Origin: H111-94 sp034436045
GTDB taxonomy: Bacteria > Chloroflexota > Ktedonobacteria > Ktedonobacterales > Ktedonobacteraceae
Reading direction: 5' to 3'
DNA: 41,233 bases
NCBI GenBank assembly: GCA_034436045.1
Contig: DAOTVZ010000158.1
Coordinates: forward strand, 1 to 41,233
The notes beneath the pieces were generated by a model that worked only from the letters and a program-made list of their open reading frames with translations, did not search any database and was not told where the DNA came from. This document shows positions 16,838 through 24,124 of the stretch, piece after piece; the first letter of the stretch is position 1; the number at the start of each line of letters is the position of its first letter. Both the position numbers and the translations under genes were made by a program.

Positions 16838-17404
16838 TCAGATGTCCGCTTTCAAACTACGCTGGATGAGTGCATTATACTGTTCTGCAAGTTGCTCGAT
16901 GGTCAGCGAACCATCGGGGCGAAACCACTGGTATGTCCAGTTAAGCGCTGAGAGAACAAAAAGCGTTGCTACACGCGCATCCTCGGCCTGAAAACAGCCT
17001 TGTTCGATACCGTCCTCAATCACCCGTCGAAAATGCTGCTCATACGCATCACGCCGCTCCTTGATCTGTTCCCGTAGCGACGGTTCCAGAAACTGCCACT
17101 CGTGGAAAAAGACCGTCGCATAGGGCAACTCCCTGGCAATCACATCGAGATGGCCGTGCACTAACAGCCTCAGCCGCTCTTCCGGCGAGCTATCCTGGGG
17201 CACCGCCGCCGCTGCCGCGAGAAACTCATCGGCGGCACGGTTGACAATCTCCCACAGCATCTCTTCCTTCGATTCGACATGAGAATAGAGTGTCGCGCCT
17301 CGCACAGCCAGCACCTTTGCCAGATCACGCATGCTGGTACCGTGATAGCCACGCTCGCTGAACAGCTTGCCGGCAATATTTACGATGTCCGTCTTCGTGT
17401 ACAT
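16838..17404 (-). CDS. TetR-family repressor of the paa operon (PaaR-like)
   Basis: 188 residues. The N-terminal helix-turn-helix domain is clear: 'AGKLFSERGYHGTSMRDLAKVLAVRGATLYSHVESKEEML'. The all-helical C-terminal ligand domain ends '...RSLKADI'. It is the first gene of the unit containing paaABCD and paaK, and a palindrome fitting a PaaR operator lies about 20 bases upstream of its start. I infer an autoregulated repressor released by phenylacetyl-CoA, as described for PaaR proteins. ATG 17404 is preceded by GGAAAGA; ATG 17416 is possible but has no good ribosome-binding site. Confidence 0.88.
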   Translation of the reverse strand: MYTKTDIVNIAGKLFSERGYHGTSMRDLAKVLAVRGATLYSHVESKEEMLWEIVNRAADEFLAAAAAVPQDSSPEERLRLLVHGHLDVIARELPYATVFFHEWQFLEPSLREQIKERRDAYEQHFRRVIEDGIEQGCFQAEDARVATLFVLSALNWTYQWFRPDGSLTIEQLAEQYNALIQRSLKADI

Positions 17405-17423
17405 TGCTCTTTCCATCGTTTTG

Positions 17424-17441
17424 CTAACGAACGTTCGCTAG
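17424..17441. promoter_or_regulatory. Palindromic operator upstream of tetR-paa
   Basis: CTAACGAACGTTCGCTAG is an 18-bp near-perfect palindrome with the perfect core CGAACGTTCG. Bases 17424-17437 fit CNAACGNNCGTTNG, the PaaR site consensus reported for Thermus thermophilus as I recall it. It lies just downstream of the predicted -10, where a bound repressor would block initiation. Confidence 0.7.
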
Positions 17442-17451
17442 TCCCTTTTTA

Positions 17452-17480
17452 AGGGTACCTGAAGAAGAGCGGGTTGTCAA
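17452..17480 (-). promoter_or_regulatory. Candidate promoter of the tetR-paaABCD-cupin-paaK operon
   Basis: A consensus TTGACA (minus strand, 17475-17480) is followed after 17 bases by TACCCT (17452-17457). The -10 is weak, but the operator immediately downstream supports the call. Confidence 0.5.
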
Positions 17481-17481
17481 G

Positions 17482-18633
17482 TTAGCTTTGTATCGGGACA
17501 CGTATATGGTCGAGATGGAAGAGGCGGCGCGTCTCGTTGAGCGCATGTTCAAGAAATACCTGTGCGTCTTTTTCACGCTGCACGACACGCTCATAGGGTG
17601 TCACAGTGCGTCCAAAGCGAAATTCACCGTCTTGCTCGATATGTGTTACCGGGGGCAACGTGTGGGGTGCAGGGAAGCAGGACTTGCCGAGGGGATAGGG
17701 CAGATGAAAGGCGAAACGCAGATCGGCAAAATAGGGCACAGTAATCTCCAGAAAATAGAGTGCGTAGTAATCCTGCTCGATATGCACGAGGCAATCGGAG
17801 CAATGGGTAATCTCGTGAGAGAAATCGGCATAGTAATCCCATTTATTCTTGTAATACGTCTTTTGCATAGATATGTAATGTTCTTCGCAGAGATGCAAGG
17901 TCATTTTGTGGCTATTGTCTGGACGATAGAAAGAGAGTTTAGCATAAGGAGTTTGCGCCAGTATATACATTGCTTCATGTTTGCATTTGTACCACTCATC
18001 GCGTCGTGCTGCATACAGGGCTGCGCGTGTGGTACCATGTAAAAACTTGATGTGGTTCTCTTTAGCCCAGTGTGAAGCGACCACCGTCCAGTAGGCCAGT
18101 TGAAGCACCGCCGCGATTTCCAGCGACCCGTGCTGCTCCCACTCATTCACCTGTTGGTGCCACAAGGCCAGAAATTCACTGCGCATGATGCGATGGTTGC
18201 GCCGCTGTTGCGCAGCCTTGCACCATCCCTGCTTTTTATGGATCAGTACCTGTGTCGTATATTCTTCACGCCAGTTTAGCACCTGCTGTGGTGAAATAGC
18301 CATAATCAGGCGGCGGTCGTGGACGGGATATGTGAGATCATGGCCAGGGACATGAAAGTCCCGATATGCTAGCACCGGTATTTTGCCTTCTTTCACCCAG
18401 CGCTTGCGCTCCACGCGCGAACATCCCAATAGCGCCTCCAGTTCATTCGGCCCTACAGCCAGTTCAAGGGGGAACATCTCCAGCAAACGGCTCTGCTCTT
18501 GCTCATCTGTCATCAGTCGTTCTTGTAGCATGGCAAGTAAATACTGTTTGGTGTACTGACGCTTCGGCTTCAGATTAAGAAATTCTAATAGCTGATTTTT
18601 TGAAAGCAGGTTACAAACGGTATCGGTCAACAT
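17482..18633 (-). CDS. Unrecognised 383-residue protein with putative N-terminal DNA-binding region and a Cys/His cluster
   Basis: I do not recognise this protein as a whole. Residues 10-42 ('LSKNQLLEFLNLKPKRQYTK...') loosely resemble a SAP-type helix pair. Residues about 62-86 ('ELEALLGCSRVERKRWVKEGKIPVL') look like a MerR/excisionase-type winged helix. The middle is rich in Trp, Lys and His. A late segment has a Cys/His arrangement that could bind zinc: 'LCEEHY', then 'SHEITHCSDCLVHIE' about 25 residues later. No signal peptide or membrane helix is evident. ATG 18633 has GGAGGG 8 bases upstream. Local base composition looks more AT-rich than the paa genes. It ends two bases from the paa promoter -35 and is divergent from the small gene at 18816. 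Confidence 0.75.
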   Translation of the reverse strand: MLTDTVCNLLSKNQLLEFLNLKPKRQYTKQYLLAMLQERLMTDEQEQSRLLEMFPLELAVGPNELEALLGCSRVERKRWVKEGKIPVLAYRDFHVPGHDLTYPVHDRRLIMAISPQQVLNWREEYTTQVLIHKKQGWCKAAQQRRNHRIMRSEFLALWHQQVNEWEQHGSLEIAAVLQLAYWTVVASHWAKENHIKFLHGTTRAALYAARRDEWYKCKHEAMYILAQTPYAKLSFYRPDNSHKMTLHLCEEHYISMQKTYYKNKWDYYADFSHEITHCSDCLVHIEQDYYALYFLEITVPYFADLRFAFHLPYPLGKSCFPAPHTLPPVTHIEQDGEFRFGRTVTPYERVVQREKDAQVFLEHALNETRRLFHLDHIRVPIQS

Positions 18634-18746
18634 TTATCACCCTCCAAACGTGTAGTTGCTGTAAGCAGCCTCTGTAATATAAATACAGTGGAAATTGCCA
18701 AAAGCGGAAAGTGAATTGCCGAATTTCGTATTTTCGTTGAGGAGTA

Positions 18747-18771
18747 GCAAACTCTGGCCATCAGAGTTTGC
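18747..18771. repeat. Perfect 10-bp hairpin between the two unknown genes
   Basis: GCAAACTCTG (18747-18756) and CAGAGTTTGC (18762-18771) are exactly complementary with a 5-base loop. It sits in the divergent spacer, 45 bases before the preferred start of the small plus-strand gene. It could be an operator or an RNA hairpin. Confidence 0.65.
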
Positions 18772-18815
18772 AGGATGCAGCATATTTTCCTCTTATCTCC
18801 GAAGGAAAGAGAGGT

Positions 18816-19064
18816 ATGGCGATGTCCCTGCGAACGAAGCAGATGTTACATGTGCAGTTGAATGGACGGTGTGAAGAGGTTTCGCTTGAAGAACTACAAC
18901 TGACCCGTCAGGCGACCGATTCCCAGATTAAGGCTGCTATTACTCGCCACTTTGCGTTGCCTGCTCACCAGCTTGATCAGCATATTATCGTGCGGAGCTG
19001 GCAGGCGCGGGTCATTCATCCTGAAGTCTATGGCGTACAAAAAAAAGGCTCACCGTGTTCGTAA
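18816..19064 (+). CDS. Small unrecognised protein, possibly beta-grasp-like
   Basis: About 82 residues, soluble, with no cysteine until the last few residues. The pattern 'MLHVQLNGRCEEVSLEEL' followed by 'ATDSQIKAAITRHFALP' and 'HIIVRSWQARVIHPEVYG' suggests strand-strand-helix-strand, which could be a small ubiquitin-like fold. That is inference from secondary-structure appearance only. The frame also has a TTG at 18768, but this falls inside the hairpin. ATG 18816 and ATG 18822 both follow purine-rich 'GAAGGAAAGAGAGG'. It is divergent from the 383-residue gene and may work with it. Confidence 0.55.
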   Translation: MAMSLRTKQMLHVQLNGRCEEVSLEELQLTRQATDSQIKAAITRHFALPAHQLDQHIIVRSWQARVIHPEVYGVQKKGSPCS

Positions 19065-19150
19065 ATGCATCTCCTCTTCCCGACACAATACCCACGAACA
19101 GGGTGAACCGATTCCTGAATGAAACAGTGCCGGCTCTCATCTGAGTAATA

Positions 19151-20692
19151 TTAGCTTCTTTTCACGGCCCTCTCGTCTCCGCGAGCGAGGGCCGTGAAGA
19201 TGCCGAGGGCGGCGAAAGCGGCACACACGAGCAGGGCTGCGTGGAAGCTACTCACAAATGTTTGTTGCAACATAGCAGTATGCGCTGCCGAAAAGCTTTG
19301 TGCCTGTGGCGAGGTCAGCAGTGTACCGGCCACAGAGCCACCGAGCGCGGCGAACACTGTGCCGGTCAGCGCTACACTGAGGCTTTGTCCGATCACGCGC
19401 CCGGTCGCCAGGATACCCGATGCCTCACCCTGCGCATGCAGTGGGGCCGCACTCATCATGGTGCGAGTATTGGGTGACTGAAACAGTCCTTGCCCCAGGC
19501 CGGTCACAGCGAGTCGCCAGGCGATGTCCCAGATTGAGCTATGCGCGTTAAGCTGGCTCAGCAAGAAGAGTCCGAAACAGGCAATTGCCAGTCCAACAGG
19601 AGACAGCCAGCGTGACCCCTTGCGGTCTGCCAGGCTGCCGCTCAAAGGAGCCACCAGAGCCAGCGTCAGAGGTAATGGCGTGAGGAGCAGGCCGGTTTGA
19701 ATGGTAGAGAAGCCGCGCAACTGTTCAAAGTAGAATGGTAGCAGAAAACCGGGGGCAAACAGAGCCATCATGCAGAGCATAAAACTAATGTTGGCAAAAG
19801 CAAAGACGCGATTTGCCAGCAACTTCAGATTAATGACAGGATGCGCTATATGAGACTCAATATATACCGCGATACTTAATATAATTGCACTCGTGGCAAG
19901 CGTTCCCAATGTGGCAAGAGAGAACCAGCCCCATTCCTGGCCAAACGAGAGTGCCAGTGTTAGCGCGGCTAGTCCAATCGCCAGGGTTATTGCCCCCAGC
20001 GGGTCAAACTGCTCTTTTTTCACTGTACGCACGCGCTGCTCCCGATAAAAGTAGAGCGCGGCTAGTAGCGTAATGATGCTGACCGGAACATTGACATAAA
20101 AAATCCAGCGCCAGGTCAGATACTGCGTGATGATTCCGCCTATTGTTGGCCCGGCAGCCACGCCTAGCGATACGACCACCGAGTTTAAGCCTAGTGCTAA
20201 TCCACGCTCGTTGGGGGGGAACGTGCTAGTGATCATAGCGACGTTGACCGAGAAAATTAAAGCGCCGCCTATACCCTGGAACAAACGCGCAATAATAAGG
20301 AATAAGAGCGAAGGGGCAAGGCCACACAGCATCGACCCCAGGATAAAGATGACTAAGCCAACCATAAAAATCGGTTTGCGACCGATCATATCGGCGAGCC
20401 GTCCAAAGGTGAGCAGGACGGCGGCGATCACTACGAGATAACCAATAATAATCCACTCGGTCGCACCGCTGATCCCAACGTGAAAGGTGCGCGAAATGCT
20501 CGGCAAACCAATATTGACAATCGAGCTATCCAGCGTCGTCATAAAACCCGCCATCGCTGCCAACACCAAAATAGCCCACTTATTCACCTGTTGCTGAGAC
20601 CGATCATGGTACAGGGCCAGTGGTCTACTTGTATTATGAACATCCTGATTATTGATGATTTTATGTTCTGCTGTTATCATATCTTTTTTCAT
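19151..20692 (-). CDS. MFS drug-efflux transporter, DHA2 (EmrB/QacA) type with 14 helices
   Basis: 513 residues from ATG 20692, with about 14 hydrophobic segments. Family motifs include 'TTLDSSIVNIGLPSISR' in helix 1, 'GRLADMIGRKPIF' between helices 2 and 3 (motif A) and 'GGALIFSVNVAMI' in helix 4. Such proteins export drugs or metabolites in exchange for protons. Upstream in-frame starts at ATG 20728 and GTG 20740 cannot be excluded; none has a strong ribosome-binding site. It is transcribed away from a LysR gene, the usual arrangement for regulator and target. The exported compound is unknown. Confidence 0.92.
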   Translation of the reverse strand: MKKDMITAEHKIINNQDVHNTSRPLALYHDRSQQQVNKWAILVLAAMAGFMTTLDSSIVNIGLPSISRTFHVGISGATEWIIIGYLVVIAAVLLTFGRLADMIGRKPIFMVGLVIFILGSMLCGLAPSLLFLIIARLFQGIGGALIFSVNVAMITSTFPPNERGLALGLNSVVVSLGVAAGPTIGGIITQYLTWRWIFYVNVPVSIITLLAALYFYREQRVRTVKKEQFDPLGAITLAIGLAALTLALSFGQEWGWFSLATLGTLATSAIILSIAVYIESHIAHPVINLKLLANRVFAFANISFMLCMMALFAPGFLLPFYFEQLRGFSTIQTGLLLTPLPLTLALVAPLSGSLADRKGSRWLSPVGLAIACFGLFLLSQLNAHSSIWDIAWRLAVTGLGQGLFQSPNTRTMMSAAPLHAQGEASGILATGRVIGQSLSVALTGTVFAALGGSVAGTLLTSPQAQSFSAAHTAMLQQTFVSSFHAALLVCAAFAALGIFTALARGDERAVKRS

Positions 20693-20749
20693 CACCCCAC
20701 TAATTTCTATGAGATTAATCTTTACCATTCCCGATAACACGAGTGTAGC

Positions 20750-20779
20750 TTGCTTCTATTCGTTTGTCCAATACATAAT
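20750..20779 (+). promoter_or_regulatory. Candidate promoter of the LysR gene
   Basis: TTGCTT (20750-20755), an 18-base spacer and CATAAT (20774-20779). A minus-strand TATAAT (20779-20784) in the same region could serve the transporter gene. Confidence 0.35.
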
Positions 20780-20792
20780 TATAAAGAGATTA

Positions 20793-20807
20793 ATAGGTAT
20801 TACCTAT
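20793..20807. promoter_or_regulatory. Palindrome ATAGGT-ATT-ACCTAT, candidate LysR operator
   Basis: A perfect 6-bp inverted repeat around a 3-base centre, containing the T-N11-A pattern of LysR boxes (T20794, A20806). It lies at the expected start of the lysR transcript and around -35 of the divergent transporter promoter. Confidence 0.5.
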
Positions 20808-20826
20808 GAGAGAAATGGAAGAAGCA

Positions 20827-21714
20827 ATGGAGTTACGACATCTGCGTTATTTTGTGGTTGTAGCAGAAGAGTTGCACTTTGGTAGAGCCGCTGCGCGACT
20901 CATGATTGTACAACCCTCGCTCAGCCAGCAGATTCAGCAACTTGAGGATGAACTGGGATTTCCACTTTTGAAACGCACGAAACGCTCTGTGGAGTTGACC
21001 GATGCAGGTAAAGTATTTCTGGTGGAGGCACAACAGATTCTCGCGCAGGTGCAGGAGGCCAAACGCGCAGCGCGGCGGGCAAACCTGGGCGAGGTGGGAC
21101 GGTTGGCTATCGGCTATATCAGCTCAAGCACCTATGATCTGTTGCCCATGATGTTGCGCGCCTACCGCGATTACTTTCCCGCTGTCGAAGTCATCTTGCG
21201 TGAGCTGACAACTCAGGAACAGGTGCGAGCGTTGGAAGCGAATGTGATACAGGTAGGACTACTGCGCCTGCCTATCAATTCTCCGCTCTTAAATGCGGAG
21301 GTAGTGCGCCGGGAACCTATCGTGAGCGTGTTGCCGGAAAAGCATCCGCTGGCGGCGCAAGAACAGATCGCTGTGTCCCAACTAGCCAACGAGCCTTTTG
21401 TGCTGCAATCGCGCCAGCGTGGGGCAGGCTATTACTTGCAGTTGATGAGGCTCTGCCTGGCCTCCGGCTTCAGCCCCAACGTCGTGCAGGAAGTCACGGA
21501 GATGCACACGATTGTGAGCTTAGTTGCTGCTGGCATCGGTGTTTCTCTGGTTCCCTTATCCACGCGCAACATTCGCAGTCAGGGTGTCGTGTATCGAGAA
21601 TTAACGGAGACGATCTTAACAGAAACAGCGGTTGCCTGGCGGCATGATGTAGATTCGGCGGTAGTGGAGAATTTTCTGGCTGTGGTGAAGGAAATTGCAC
21701 CCAATCTACTGTGA
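20827..21714 (+). CDS. LysR-family transcriptional regulator
   Basis: 295 residues. The winged helix-turn-helix is typical: 'MELRHLRYFVVVAEELHFGRAAARL', then 'VQPSLSQQIQQLEDELGFPLLKR'. A linker helix and the periplasmic-binding-protein-like effector domain fill the rest ('VGRLAIGYISSSTYDLLPMMLRAY'). An in-frame ATG at 20806 overlaps the palindromic operator. ATG 20827 gives the standard LysR N-terminus and follows GGAAGA. It probably controls the divergent DHA2 transporter and its own expression; the inducer is unknown. Confidence 0.95.
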   Translation: MELRHLRYFVVVAEELHFGRAAARLMIVQPSLSQQIQQLEDELGFPLLKRTKRSVELTDAGKVFLVEAQQILAQVQEAKRAARRANLGEVGRLAIGYISSSTYDLLPMMLRAYRDYFPAVEVILRELTTQEQVRALEANVIQVGLLRLPINSPLLNAEVVRREPIVSVLPEKHPLAAQEQIAVSQLANEPFVLQSRQRGAGYYLQLMRLCLASGFSPNVVQEVTEMHTIVSLVAAGIGVSLVPLSTRNIRSQGVVYRELTETILTETAVAWRHDVDSAVVENFLAVVKEIAPNLL

Positions 21715-21716
21715 CG

Positions 21717-21763
21717 ACTTATCATATGAGATTATCCAAAGCAGATAATCTCATATGATAAGT
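21717..21763. terminator. Perfect 20-bp hairpin between convergent genes
   Basis: Bases 21717-21736 and 21744-21763 are exactly complementary over 20 bp with a 7-base loop (CAAAGCA). The stem begins two bases after the lysR stop and faces the convergent aminotransferase gene. It is probably a bidirectional transcription block, although no T-tract flanks it on either strand. Confidence 0.6.
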
Positions 21764-21875
21764 AACCTTAGAGAAGTTTCAGGAATCCGTCTACTTCTAA
21801 ATGTACCTGTAGACCGTCTACTCTCCTTCATCGCTCCGTTCAAGGACGACTTTCATGCGCATGATTGCACCTTAT

Positions 21876-23048
21876 TTATTTGTATTTCTTCAAGAAGCGT
21901 TCAATACGCACCAGCGCCTCTTCCAGTTTATCATATGCAGTGCAGTAGGCGCAGCGCACATAGCCGACGCCGGCTGCACCGAAGGAACTGCCGGGGACAA
22001 CGGCGACCTTTTCCTCGAAGAGCAGCTTTTCGGCAAACTCTTCATCGGTCATACCGGTATCGCCGATGTAAGGGAAGGCATAGAAGGCCCCATGCGGCTC
22101 ACAGCAGGGGAGGCCGATGCGATTAAGGCCATCCACAAACATGCGGCGACGGCGGTCGTAAGCATCATGCATCATTTGTACGTCGGCCTCGCCATTGCGC
22201 AACGCTTCCAACGCAGCTTCCTGGGCAGCGGTGCCGGCGCACATGATGGCATACTGGTGAACTTTCAGCATGGCCTCGACGATGTTTGCGGGGGCGGCGA
22301 CATAGCCGACGCGCCAGCCGGTCATGGCATATGCCTTTGAGAAACCGTCCAGCAGCACCGTGCGCTCCTGCATGCCGGGGATGGTGACGATGCTGGCAAA
22401 CTCGGTATCGTAGACCAGGCGGCTATAGACCTCATCGACGGCCACGATCAGATCATGTTTAATGGCAAGCTGCGCGATAGCTGTCAACTCCTCGCGTGGA
22501 ATGACCGCGCCGGTGGGATTGTTGGGTGTGCCGAGCAGGATGAGTTTGGTGCGTGGAGTGATGGCAGCCTCAATTTCGCTGGCGCGCACGGCAAAGTTGT
22601 GTTTGGCGTAGGTAGGAACGGGCACAGGTATACCCCCGGCGAAGACGATATCGGCCTCGTAGGCCACATAGCCGGGGTCGGGCGAGATCACTTCGTCACC
22701 GGGATCAACCAGTGTGCGCATCGTCAGGTCAACGCCCTCGCTGACACCCACCGTTACCAGCAGTTGCGTTTTAGGATCGTAGGTTATGTTGTAGCGTCGC
22801 TGCAATATGGCGGCAATTTCCTGGCGCAGTTCCAGTGTGCCATAATTAGAAGTATACTGTGTATGGCCCTGCTCAATCGACCTGATACCGGCCTGACGGA
22901 TATGCTCCGGCGTCACAAAATCTGGCTCACCGACGCCGAGCGAAATCACCTCTGGCATGGTGTTGATGATGTCAAAGAACTTGCGAATGCCTGAAGGTTT
23001 CACCTTGCGCACACGCTCTGCGAGAAGTTCACGCTTCAATGTATCCAT
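21876..23048 (-). CDS. PLP-dependent class I/II aminotransferase
   Basis: 390 residues with the fold type I aminotransferase plan: 'ISLGVGEPDFVTPEHI' near the N-terminus, 'TSNYGTLELRQEIA', 'NNPTGAVIPREEL', the PLP-binding lysine in 'GFSKAYAMTGWRVGY' and the conserved C-terminal Arg in 'GYVRCAYC'. It resembles the aspartate/aromatic aminotransferase group (PatA or AspC-like), so a keto acid-amino acid exchange is expected; the exact substrate is not clear. The frame extends upstream to 23138, but ATG 23048 has AGAGGA about 8 bases before it and gives the normal N-terminus. It stands alone, with a divergent nucleoside hydrolase upstream. Confidence 0.93.
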   Translation of the reverse strand: MDTLKRELLAERVRKVKPSGIRKFFDIINTMPEVISLGVGEPDFVTPEHIRQAGIRSIEQGHTQYTSNYGTLELRQEIAAILQRRYNITYDPKTQLLVTVGVSEGVDLTMRTLVDPGDEVISPDPGYVAYEADIVFAGGIPVPVPTYAKHNFAVRASEIEAAITPRTKLILLGTPNNPTGAVIPREELTAIAQLAIKHDLIVAVDEVYSRLVYDTEFASIVTIPGMQERTVLLDGFSKAYAMTGWRVGYVAAPANIVEAMLKVHQYAIMCAGTAAQEAALEALRNGEADVQMMHDAYDRRRRMFVDGLNRIGLPCCEPHGAFYAFPYIGDTGMTDEEFAEKLLFEEKVAVVPGSSFGAAGVGYVRCAYCTAYDKLEEALVRIERFLKKYK

Positions 23049-23161
23049 AAATAGTCCTCTTTTCTTTACTTTTCTTGTGAGGAGGAAAGTACGATGTGAT
23101 TGCGTCAAAGAGTAGATTGGCCTGTCTTCTTCAAGCATAACACAAAAGGGGCTTTGTCACA

Positions 23162-24124
23162 ATGTACCAAACTGATCGCCTGACCGTTGCCGGTGCCAGC
23201 CAATCCGCAGCGCCGCTGGTTATCCATCTGGATACCGATATTGGTGACGATATCGATGACGCGCTGGCACTGGCCTTACTGCTGCAATCGTCCGTGCTCG
23301 ATTTGCAAGGTGTTAGCACCGTTTTTGGGGACACGCGACGACGCGCCCACCTGGCCGCATACCTGCTCAAACTCTATGGCCGCCCCGATATACCGGTCGC
23401 GGCAGGCGTCGGCACACCGCTTCAACCTCGGCAACGACCCTCTGGTGTACCGCAAGCTGCGTTGCTGGATGAACGTGAGGCCAGGCTTAATCTGCCGAAC
23501 CTCAGTCCGCTCTCCGGCCCCGAACTGCTCATCCAGAATGCCCTGAAGTATAGCGGGCAGCTTACGTTGATCTGCATTGGTCCAATGACGAATATTGCCA
23601 TCGCACTGCGACAAGAACCACAACTGGCAAAGGCGATACGGCAAATCATCTTTATGGGCGGCACTGTTGGCGTGCCATTCGCAGAGTGGAATATGCGCAG
23701 CGATGTTAAGGCAGCGCAGATCGTACTGAAAGCTGGCATTCCCACTACCATGATCGGCATGAATATCACGTTGCGTTGCCAACTGCGAGAGGAGGATGTA
23801 GCGGTGTTGCGTGACGCGCCCTGGCCTGAAACACAGTTTTTGAGTCACCTGATCGCGGTCTGGCAACGTCACCGCCCGCGCTGGCATCCGGCAATGCCCT
23901 ATTTACACGATCCGCTCACGATTATTGCCCTCTGCCGTCCAGAATTTTTCCGGTTCAAGACGATGACCGTGCGTCTCTTCCCAACGGGCCACATGGCCTC
24001 ACACGTACCGGGAGGGTCTCCGGTACGTGCAGCTACGAGCTTGCAGGCAGAGCAGGCGCGCTCGTGGGGAATGCAACGTCTACTGCAACCTGCATCCCCA
24101 TCACGCTACTCCGAGGCCACGTAG
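23162..24124 (+). CDS. Inosine-uridine-preferring nucleoside hydrolase family protein
   Basis: 320 residues. The N-terminal Asp cluster 'DTDIGDDIDDALAL' (24-37) binds the calcium and ribose. 'PMTNIAIAL' and 'IIFMGGTVGVP' are further family motifs, and the late 'YLHDPLTIIAL' supplies the active-site His. The enzyme cleaves the N-glycosidic bond of ribonucleosides for base salvage; the preferred nucleoside cannot be told. ATG 23162 follows AAAGGGG at about 11 bases. Its last 24 bases overlap the 3' end of the convergent cysteine desulfurase gene. Confidence 0.93.
   Translation: MYQTDRLTVAGASQSAAPLVIHLDTDIGDDIDDALALALLLQSSVLDLQGVSTVFGDTRRRAHLAAYLLKLYGRPDIPVAAGVGTPLQPRQRPSGVPQAALLDEREARLNLPNLSPLSGPELLIQNALKYSGQLTLICIGPMTNIAIALRQEPQLAKAIRQIIFMGGTVGVPFAEWNMRSDVKAAQIVLKAGIPTTMIGMNITLRCQLREEDVAVLRDAPWPETQFLSHLIAVWQRHRPRWHPAMPYLHDPLTIIALCRPEFFRFKTMTVRLFPTGHMASHVPGGSPVRAATSLQAEQARSWGMQRLLQPASPSRYSEAT

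Noticed and set aside
18768..18815. TTG start for the small plus-strand gene
   Set aside because: It would place the start codon inside a perfect hairpin; ATG 18816 or 18822 has a better upstream purine tract.
22455..22994. 179-codon plus-strand frame opposite the aminotransferase
   Set aside because: Shadow of a conserved gene; no family features.
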